Below the pieces are notes generated by a model. That model did not search any database. It saw only the letters and a program-made list of their open reading frames with translations, and was not told where the DNA came from. From positions 1 through 20,631 of the forward strand of contig DAOUFY010000122.1 of NCBI GenBank assembly GCA_034429745.1: a stretch of 20,631 nt of DNA, read 5' to 3'. A program made the position numbers and the translations under genes. Shown here piece by piece: positions 15,872 to 20,631 of the stretch (position 1 is its first letter; the number at the start of each line of letters is the position of its first letter). The DNA is from JBAXBF01 sp034429745 (GTDB lineage Bacteria; Chloroflexota; Anaerolineae; Anaerolineales; DRKV01).

Positions 15872-16219
15872 TTATTCGGCTTTATTATTATTCTGAAAAG
15901 CCAACGAAGCCTGATTTTTTAACATATCAAGCATAGTCATTCTTAAGAGATCAAGAGCTTGGATTATTCTGATATCCGATAAGGAATAAATAACATTTTG
16001 TCCGATTCTTTGAGAGATAACAAGACCCTTAGTGCGCAATGAATTTAAGTGGCGCGAGACAGTGGATTGAGGTAATGATAGTTCTTCAACAAGTTCATTT
16101 ACACTCCTGGGCTTTTCTGAGAGGGTATATAGCATAAGGATTCGATTGGGATCAGCAAGGCCCATACAAAATTGAGCATGCAATTGAAGTATTTGGTCGC
16201 GAAAATTAGAATTTATCAT
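15872..16219 (-). CDS. ArsR/SmtB-type winged-helix transcriptional regulator
   Basis: This 115-residue regulator has the ArsR signature LADPNRILMLYTL near the N-terminus, a helix-turn-helix VNELVEELSLPQSTVSRHLNSLRTKGLV and a beta wing IGQNVIYSL. The start at 16219 is chosen because it gives the usual family N-terminus and has a GGCGG-type ribosome site about 12 bases upstream. An ATG at 16252 would add 11 residues, has no ribosome site and lies upstream of the likely transcript start. The only cysteine (Cys18) precedes LADPNR, so neither a CxC metal site nor the two-Cys persulfide switch of SqrR/BigR is present. It is the first gene of the sulfur operon and divergent from the ferritin-like gene, and probably controls one or both. 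Confidence 0.9.
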   Translation of the reverse strand: MINSNFRDQILQLHAQFCMGLADPNRILMLYTLSEKPRSVNELVEELSLPQSTVSRHLNSLRTKGLVISQRIGQNVIYSLSDIRIIQALDLLRMTMLDMLKNQASLAFQNNNKAE

Positions 16220-16220
16220 A

Positions 16221-16246
16221 TATATACATATCCGCCTATGTGAATA
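16221..16246. promoter_or_regulatory. Inverted repeat, candidate ArsR operator
   Basis: TATATACATA (16221-16230), a 6-base centre, and TATGTGAATA (16237-16246) match as an imperfect palindrome (8 of 10 pairs, with the inner five exact). It covers the expected transcript start of arsR and touches its -10, the usual place for an autoregulated ArsR operator. The half-site recurs as GGATATGT at 16272-16279, just upstream of the divergent promoter. Confidence 0.5.
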
Positions 16247-16251
16247 TAACA
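16243..16251 (-). promoter_or_regulatory. Extended -10 promoter of the arsR-sulfur operon
   Basis: On the minus strand the sequence reads TGTTATATT, an extended -10 (TGnTATATT), about 24 bases upstream of the arsR ATG. No good -35 is seen, which extended -10 promoters tolerate. Confidence 0.45.
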
Positions 16252-16278
16252 TTATTTTATCATATTTTCTTGGATATG

Positions 16279-16287
16279 TGCTATAAT
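16279..16287 (+). promoter_or_regulatory. Extended -10 promoter of the ferritin-like gene
   Basis: TGCTATAAT is a perfect TGnTATAAT extended -10, about 66 bases before the ATG at 16354. No clear -35 is seen. The operator-like GGATATGT at 16272-16279 overlaps its upstream edge. Confidence 0.6.
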
Positions 16288-16353
16288 GTTTTTGTAAAAA
16301 GTGATATTTTATGGTTAAAAGATTTTTAAACTAATTTTAATGGAGGTAATTTT

Positions 16354-16854
16354 ATGGGTACCAGAGGCAGAGAGATTGTAGGCATGGATGTTGATAAACT
16401 CATTGAGCTGCTCAACAAAGCATTTGCCGATGAGTGGCTTGCTTATTATCAATACTGGTTGGGGGCAAAAGTTGTTAAAGGTCCTATGAAAGATGCAGTG
16501 ATTGCAGAACTTATGCAGCACGCTGCTGATGAGCTGCGCCATGCCGACATGCTTTCGCTGCGGATCATTCAACTTGGAGGTACACCAGTAACAACCCCGG
16601 AAGGTTGGATGAAGATGAGTAATTGTGGATACGATGCACCTGATGATCCTTATGTAGAGAAAATCGTTGAACAGAATATAAAGGGCGAACAGTGTGCGAT
16701 CAGTACTTATCAAAGCTTATTGAAAATTACCCAAACAGCAGATCCTGTAACATACGAGACCGTTGTACAGATCCTCTCGGATGAAGTAGAACATGAGGAA
16801 GACTTGCAAGCTCTCCAAGAGGATATTGAGTTGATGGTTAAAGCTAAAAAATAG
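16354..16854 (+). CDS. Ferritin-like diiron protein, DPS-like (DPSL/thioferritin-type)
   Basis: The 166-residue, mainly helical protein has a ferritin-type diiron site spread over four helices: Glu27 (ADEWLAYY), Glu60 with His63 (ADELRHAD), Glu112 (IKGEQC) and Glu144 with His147 (DEVEHEED). This bacterioferritin-like pattern is found in DPS-like proteins, which form 12-subunit cages that oxidise and store iron and remove peroxide. Cys91 and Cys114 form a pair comparable to the thioferritin cysteines near the ferroxidase centre. The heme-ligand Met of bacterioferritins is not evident. GGAGG at 16342-16346 is a good ribosome site. It has its own promoter, is divergent from arsR, and converges on the FeoB permease gene. 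Confidence 0.87.
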   Translation: MGTRGREIVGMDVDKLIELLNKAFADEWLAYYQYWLGAKVVKGPMKDAVIAELMQHAADELRHADMLSLRIIQLGGTPVTTPEGWMKMSNCGYDAPDDPYVEKIVEQNIKGEQCAISTYQSLLKITQTADPVTYETVVQILSDEVEHEEDLQALQEDIELMVKAKK

Positions 16855-16863
16855 CTTAAGCTA
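16852..16863. repeat. 12-base palindrome containing both convergent stop codons
   Basis: TAGCTTAAGCTA is a perfect palindrome. Its first three bases are the TAG stop of the ferritin-like gene and its last three, read on the other strand, are the TAG stop of the FeoB permease gene. Only six bases separate the two stops, and no U-tailed terminator is seen here, so the two transcripts probably overlap. Confidence 0.8.
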
Positions 16864-18297
16864 GGTTCCAGTAATTAGACGCCAAAATTGAGCGATAAAG
16901 AAAGTTACGATAAATCCTAAAATAAGCGGCAGTAAAGTTGCGACAGCAGTCCATTTTTTACTGCCGCTTTCTTTATACATAGTGTAAATTGTTGTACTGC
17001 AAGGGTTGTGGATAAGACTGAAGATCATCAAGTTGATAGCGGTTAATAGAGTCCACCCGCCGGTTTTAAAAATTTCCATCGTTGCAAGTTCAGAATCTGT
17101 CTCAAATAATACACCTGCTCCTGCGCCAAATTCGGTACGCCCAGTGATTAATACGGTCAGCATTAAGATAGTTGGGATGACAATTTCATTGGCAGGAATA
17201 GCTACAATATAGGCAACGAGAATAATACCGTTCAGACCAATCAATACTCCAAGAGGGTTTAAAAAATTTACCAAATATTCTGCTAAGCTGATGTTGTTGA
17301 TCTTGATGTTTGCTATTAGCCAAATAACGGCGCCGGCTGGAGCAGCAAATGTAACAGCCCGCCAAAGAACATATATCGTACGGTCAATTAGAGAGGTATA
17401 AATGGTTTGAAGAATGCGAGGTGGGCGGTAAGGCGGCAATTCTAAGCTAAAGGTAGAAATAGTACCGCGTAAGACAGTTCTGGAGAGGGCATAAGAGACG
17501 ATAAAAGATAATAATATGCCCAATAAAGCGACACTAACTACAGCAATAGCAGAAATAAATCCGGCTAATGGTGCAGGAAATAGAGATCCGATAAATAAAG
17601 AAGCTAATAAAAATTGGAGGGGCCATCTTCCGTTGCAAATTGCAAAGTTATTGGTAATCATTGCAATTAATCGCTCGCGCGGACTCTCAATAATACGAGT
17701 GCTTACCATCGCTGCTGCATTACAGCCATAGCCCATCATCATTGTTAGGGCTTGACGTCCATGTGCACCAACTTTACGGAAAATATTGTCTAAATTAAAA
17801 GCTAAACGCGGCAGATATCCTAAGTCTTCTAGCAAGGTGAATAGGGGAAAGAAGATTGCCATAGGTGGGAGCATAACGCTGACAACCCATGCAGTTGTAA
17901 GGTAAATACCATCTATTAATAAGCCAGAAATCCATGAAGGCAGGCCAATCCCCAAAGCTGAACTTTTTAGAAAAGGGTATATGATGCCTAAAAGTAATTG
18001 AGATAATAATTCGGATGGAACATTTGCGCCGCTAATAGTAATCCATAAAATAAACGTGAACAGGAGTATCATCAGCGGGAATCCCCAAATTCGGCTGGTA
18101 ACCAAACGATCAATGGTACGATCAACGTCAAAGCGTTTTTTGTCATATGGTCGAGATACCACGCGATCAGCAATGGAAGCTGCTTGAGCATAAGCTGCTT
18201 CCAACATTTTTTCATGGAAATTTTCCCCAATTTCCCATCTTAAGGCTTGAGCAGTGGATAGAATGTCCTCTATTTTGTCTTGCTGCTGAACTTCCAT
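16861..18297 (-). CDS. feoB: FeoB permease half (ferrous iron transport, membrane domain)
   Basis: This 478-residue polytopic membrane protein is the C-terminal part of FeoB made as a separate chain. After a cytosolic helical region (1-68), which includes the segment that would follow the GTPase domain in intact FeoB, come about ten membrane helices with two Gate repeats. Conserved features are LLEDLGYLPR (155-164), the first Gate motif MGYGCNAAAM with Cys192, Cys221 in ICNGRWP, the second Gate, and the Cys of HNPCSTTIYT near residue 439. It moves Fe2+ inwards, driven or gated by the GTPase half. The gap from the GTPase gene is 22 bases, with only a weak GGGG ribosome site before the ATG. The split does not look like a simple frameshift. 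Confidence 0.92.
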   Translation of the reverse strand: MEVQQQDKIEDILSTAQALRWEIGENFHEKMLEAAYAQAASIADRVVSRPYDKKRFDVDRTIDRLVTSRIWGFPLMILLFTFILWITISGANVPSELLSQLLLGIIYPFLKSSALGIGLPSWISGLLIDGIYLTTAWVVSVMLPPMAIFFPLFTLLEDLGYLPRLAFNLDNIFRKVGAHGRQALTMMMGYGCNAAAMVSTRIIESPRERLIAMITNNFAICNGRWPLQFLLASLFIGSLFPAPLAGFISAIAVVSVALLGILLSFIVSYALSRTVLRGTISTFSLELPPYRPPRILQTIYTSLIDRTIYVLWRAVTFAAPAGAVIWLIANIKINNISLAEYLVNFLNPLGVLIGLNGIILVAYIVAIPANEIVIPTILMLTVLITGRTEFGAGAGVLFETDSELATMEIFKTGGWTLLTAINLMIFSLIHNPCSTTIYTMYKESGSKKWTAVATLLPLILGFIVTFFIAQFWRLITGT

Positions 18298-18319
18298 AGT
18301 GTTACCCCATTAGATGTTT

Positions 18320-19207
18320 TTAAATATTTTCAAATCCGGGACGTTGTATTTGCTTGACACCCTCATCATTGCTAGCCAATGATAAATTGCCAATTTCGCC
18401 TTTGCGAATTGCTTCAGCAATTCGCTCATCGCCATCCAATAGGCGGATAGCCACCCATCTGGCATTAGGCAGATGAGGGAAGGCATCTTGAATTTTTTCA
18501 GTGAGCTTATCAATAGCTGCTTTTAAATGCGGGTTATCGGTTTGTATGCGATAAGGCTTGCAAGGGTAAATACCCAAAGCTACTTCATGGATGGCTTGTA
18601 GAAGTTGAGGAATGCCTCTTCCTTGGCGAGCTGCCGTAGGGATAACTGGTACACCTAATTCTCTAGCTAATAGCCGATCGTCAATATGGATACCGTGCCG
18701 TTGTGCCTCATCAATAAGATTCAAACAGACAACAACACGCTCAGTTATTTCCATCACTTGAAAAGCAAGATTGAGGTTTCGTTCTAGTCTGGTAGCGTCA
18801 ACGACAACGATAGTTACATCAGGACGACCAAAAAGTAAAAAGTCGCGGGCTACTTCTTCATCAATACTTGTAGCAAGCAAAGAATAGGTGCCTGGCAAAT
18901 CTACAATTTTATAACGATTGCCGTTATATTCAAATGCTCCCTCAGCGCGGCTGACCGTTTTTCCGGGCCAATTACCTGTGTGCTGTCTTAAACCCGTAAG
19001 TGCATTGAATACAGTGCTTTTCCCAACATTCGGATTGCCGGCTAGGGCAACGACAAAATCTACGTTTTCAAGGCTAATGCCTAATTTTTGTAAATTTAAG
19101 GCATTATGGATAGTGCATGTCTTGCAAGTATCGGGAATATGGGACGATGCATGTTTTGAGTTATCAATTTGAGTTTCAATAGGCGAGGCAGAGATACTTT
19201 GATTCAT
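18320..19207 (-). CDS. feoB: FeoB GTPase half with N-terminal CxxC
   Basis: The 295-residue soluble protein is the FeoB G domain plus part of its helical regulatory domain. G motifs are GNPNVGKS (57-64), the G2 region with GKTVSR (82-87), DLPG (103-106) and NLID (163-166, in place of the usual NxxD with MD), and G5-like PTAARQGRG. Before the G domain is a roughly 45-residue extension with Cys28-x2-Cys31 followed by IHNALNLQKLGI, resembling the C-x-x-C heads of some FeoB proteins that may bind metal. The frame ends at FENI after LASND, where intact FeoB would continue into helices and membrane. The start overlaps the regulator stop as ATGA, so synthesis is coupled. Confidence 0.92.
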   Translation of the reverse strand: MNQSISASPIETQIDNSKHASSHIPDTCKTCTIHNALNLQKLGISLENVDFVVALAGNPNVGKSTVFNALTGLRQHTGNWPGKTVSRAEGAFEYNGNRYKIVDLPGTYSLLATSIDEEVARDFLLFGRPDVTIVVVDATRLERNLNLAFQVMEITERVVVCLNLIDEAQRHGIHIDDRLLARELGVPVIPTAARQGRGIPQLLQAIHEVALGIYPCKPYRIQTDNPHLKAAIDKLTEKIQDAFPHLPNARWVAIRLLDGDERIAEAIRKGEIGNLSLASNDEGVKQIQRPGFENI

Positions 19208-20244
19208 GATGACACCTCTGGCAAGGGGATTACTTTGATTGCTTCAGCTTGCTCTTTACGCAAGGCAATCAGACTGCCGCGTATTTTATAAGCTTTTGTT
19301 TCCCCACTCGGACTAATCATTTCTGTTTCTATGATTGTACCTGGCAGGATGCCTAAATCAAAGAAACGGCGTCGTTCAGCACCCCGCAATCGAGGAGAGA
19401 TTTCGATGACTTTGGCTTTTTCTCCTATGGGTATTTGATACAGTGTTTTTATTCCTTGATTTAGTTGATCTTTCTTAATTGCCTGTGGCAATTTCTTAAC
19501 TTCAATATTGGCAGCTATGATGGGTGCTAGGTGATGTTCTTCACCATTTGCCCAAAAGGTTATCCGGGTAGGTGTGCTTTCAATCACTTGAACGATCATG
19601 CCGGGGTATAATCCCTCGGCAACAATTTGGGCATAAACTGCTTGGGGTTCATTTTCTAAGTGAACAATACGTACCGCTGTGCCTGCAGGAATATCCGTTA
19701 GTGGTTGTCCGCCCAAATTTTGTATTTCACCGCTTGATGTCGGGATAGGATCGCCATGGGGATCATACAAAGGATTGCCTAACTTGGCAGCTAATTCGTC
19801 TAAATCTTCTTTTGTGAGGGAATGTTCATATAGGTGAGCTTTTTCATGCCATTCTGTTTCTTCGAATCCAGTTTCTTCAGCTAAAAAGCGTTCCCATAAT
19901 CGGTGGGCGCGAATAACATGAAGGGCATACTTACGACCTTCTTGAGTGAGGCGCACCTCACCGTGCTCTGCTGAAACATAACCTTCTTTTTCCATATGAC
20001 TGATGAGATCAGCGATTTTGTTAGCATTAATAGAAAGTGCGCCGGCAATGGACTGAATAGTTGCTGGATGTTCCTCAGCTTCTGTTTTGTAAATATGTTT
20101 CAATGCATCTTCAATGAGAACGCGTTGAGACATCTGTCGAAGACGAATGAAATAACCGATAATTCCTCCATTTGGAAAAAAAAGAAAAATTAGGATAAGA
20201 ATACTAATTATTCCAATTCCTAAGGAAAATAACGGATTTGTCAT
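19204..20244 (-). CDS. Membrane-anchored DtxR/MntR-like regulator fused to two FeoA domains
   Basis: Numbered from the possible GTG at 20250, the protein has a membrane helix at about 7-25. A DtxR-type winged helix (about 43-105), a DtxR dimerisation/metal domain (about 106-172, HVIRAHRLWERFL and EKAHLYEHSL, ending DPHGDPIP), and two FeoA/SH3-like domains (about 183-252 and 272-342) follow. Metal-site positions read Asp48 (where DtxR has Met10 and MntR has Asp8), His116, Glu120, His135, His139 (where DtxR has Cys102), Glu142 and His143. This implies an iron- or manganese-sensing regulator tied to the membrane and linked to FeoA function. The ATG at 20244 has AGGAG with a 10-base spacer; the GTG at 20250 has a 4-base spacer. 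It leads the feo operon. Direct DNA binding while membrane-bound is inferred. Confidence 0.88.
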   Translation of the reverse strand: MTNPLFSLGIGIISILILIFLFFPNGGIIGYFIRLRQMSQRVLIEDALKHIYKTEAEEHPATIQSIAGALSINANKIADLISHMEKEGYVSAEHGEVRLTQEGRKYALHVIRAHRLWERFLAEETGFEETEWHEKAHLYEHSLTKEDLDELAAKLGNPLYDPHGDPIPTSSGEIQNLGGQPLTDIPAGTAVRIVHLENEPQAVYAQIVAEGLYPGMIVQVIESTPTRITFWANGEEHHLAPIIAANIEVKKLPQAIKKDQLNQGIKTLYQIPIGEKAKVIEISPRLRGAERRRFFDLGILPGTIIETEMISPSGETKAYKIRGSLIALRKEQAEAIKVIPLPEVSS

Positions 20245-20292
20245 TACCACGAATCTCCTAGAAGAAAAATTCTATTTGAGTGATTTAAAGAC

Positions 20293-20310
20293 TATTATAA
20301 CAAAATAATA
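20293..20310. promoter_or_regulatory. Inverted repeat over the feo promoter, candidate metal-regulator operator
   Basis: TATTAT (20293-20298), a 6-base centre, and ATAATA (20305-20310) form an exact inverted repeat overlapping the -10 of the feo operon. It is pure AT apart from one C, so chance is a real alternative. Its position would suit a repressor of iron uptake. Confidence 0.35.
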
Positions 20311-20321
20311 CTAAATTCAAA
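20294..20321 (-). promoter_or_regulatory. Promoter of the feo operon
   Basis: On the minus strand TGTTATAAT is a perfect extended -10 (TATAAT at 20294-20299 in plus coordinates). A -35-like TTTGAA lies at 20316-20321 with a 16-base spacer. It is about 50 bases upstream of the regulator start. Confidence 0.6.
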
Positions 20322-20351
20322 TAATGGAATAATTGTAAGTAGGTATTAAAG

Positions 20352-20399
20352 CAAAAAGAAAAAGCCCATTGCTTTAAGGATTTTAGATGTGCAATGGGC
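20352..20399 (-). terminator. Intrinsic terminator after the 48-residue peptide gene
   Basis: A 9-base-pair GC-rich stem (20364-20372 with 20391-20399) encloses an 18-base loop. On the minus strand it is followed by a T-rich tail (20352-20363, with ten T in twelve). It lies 41 bases beyond the stop of the small minus-strand gene and separates it from the feo promoter. Confidence 0.85.
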
Positions 20400-20440
20400 A
20401 GATAAAAGATGTAAATAATGTTTATATAATTAGGTGCTGC

Positions 20441-20587
20441 TTATTTCCAACATTGTGAGGCGTATGCGGGTTTAATAATCCCTTGCTTATTGGGGGTGCC
20501 ATGAACTCCGCTGCAGGTCCAATAGCCGGCGTTTATGCCTGTTTTGATTCTAAGTGAGCGTTCTTTCTTTGGGTTTGTCGTATTCAT
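20441..20587 (-). CDS. Small 48-residue orphan protein with two cysteines
   Basis: Not recognised. The minus-strand ATG at 20587 has AAGGAG at 20593-20598 with a 5-base spacer, and a clear terminator follows the stop, so expression as a small gene is well supported. The N-terminus is hydrophilic and basic (NPKKERSLRIK). The second half has Gly/Ala/aromatic character with GYWTCSG (Cys25) and a terminal SQCWK (Cys46). There is no signal peptide or membrane helix. The layout, a charged leader-like half and a Cys/Trp/Tyr/Gly-containing half, recalls ribosomally made modified peptides, and LRIKTGINAG recalls short KTG(I/V)xAG peptides. No modifying enzyme is seen here, but the window ends 44 bases upstream. 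A small zinc- or iron-binding protein is another option. Confidence 0.62.
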   Translation of the reverse strand: MNTTNPKKERSLRIKTGINAGYWTCSGVHGTPNKQGIIKPAYASQCWK

Positions 20588-20631
20588 TTTATCTCCTTTT
20601 TATTGATCTTTTGTTTTTATTCTTACCAACA

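Noticed and set aside
15842..15880. Inverted repeat GCCGAA/TTCGGC at the end of arsR, possible terminator or attenuator before the cytochrome c gene
   Set aside because: The six-base stem has a 27-base loop, includes two arsR codons and has no T-run on the transcribed strand, so a terminator role is not supported.
16315..16713. 132-codon open frame on the minus strand across the ferritin-like gene
   Set aside because: It is opposite a clear diiron gene with its own promoter and ribosome site, and has no family features.
18298..18319. FeoB break as a sequencing frameshift or pseudogene
   Set aside because: The second half restarts with its own ATG and repeats the homologous helical segment, and neither other frame continues the first half across the gap.
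1..20631. CRISPR arrays, tRNA or rRNA genes, insertion sequences, prophage attachment sites
   Set aside because: No regularly spaced repeats, cloverleaf-like or rRNA sequence, transposase frame or terminal inverted repeat pair was found on reading both strands.

Overview
The window looks like part of a bacterial chromosome, AT-rich by eye, with dense short-gap operons and good Shine-Dalgarno sites. The gene order of its division/cell-wall (dcw) cluster suggests Chloroflexota, possibly Anaerolineae-like. So do a MurG reading GGTGGG where most families have GGTGGH and PDIEPG where they have HEQN, an Arg-rich FtsW tail overlapping murG, a CvpA-like gene between murG and murC, and split FeoB genes. 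This assignment rests on remembered family features and no database search was run. No rRNA, tRNA, CRISPR array or insertion sequence was seen, and no gene-free stretch exceeds 300 bases.

Region 1 (1-9050, + strand) is the distal dcw cluster: ftsW (3' end only), murG, a CvpA-like membrane gene, a fused murC-murB gene, ddl, ftsQ, ftsA and ftsZ, closed by a strong hairpin terminator. It covers lipid II assembly (MurG), UDP-MurNAc formation and L-Ala addition (MurB, MurC), D-Ala-D-Ala supply (Ddl), and the divisome and Z-ring. Most junctions are overlaps or gaps below 40 bases, suggesting one transcript.

Region 2 (9111-9997, + strand) is a stand-alone gene for a secreted protein made of two gapless 88-residue-offset repeats, with its own -10 element and a terminator that works in both directions.

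Region 3 (10029-16219, - strand) is a sulfur-respiration locus. Read in transcription order it has an ArsR-type regulator, a membrane-tethered triheme cytochrome c, two YeeE/YedE half-transporters, a Tat-exported molybdopterin oxidoreductase with a Cys metal ligand, a four-cluster ferredoxin with a membrane anchor, and a diheme cytochrome b. The last three form a Phs/Psr-like enzyme complex. The substrate (thiosulfate, polysulfide, tetrathionate or another) cannot be read from sequence.

Region 4 (16243-20299) handles iron. A diiron ferritin-like (DPSL-type) gene on the + strand runs divergently from arsR and convergently with a - strand feo operon. That operon encodes a membrane-anchored DtxR-like/FeoA-FeoA fusion, a FeoB GTPase half and a FeoB permease half. 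Inverted repeats sit on the arsR/ferritin divergent promoters and on the feo promoter, suggesting regulated iron and sulfur genes side by side.

Region 5 (20352-20598, - strand) holds a 48-residue orphan peptide gene with a strong ribosome site and its own terminator. The most interesting items are the membrane-anchored DtxR-FeoA regulator with split FeoB, the sulfur locus with its unusual cytochrome, the shared operator-like half-sites, and the small peptide.
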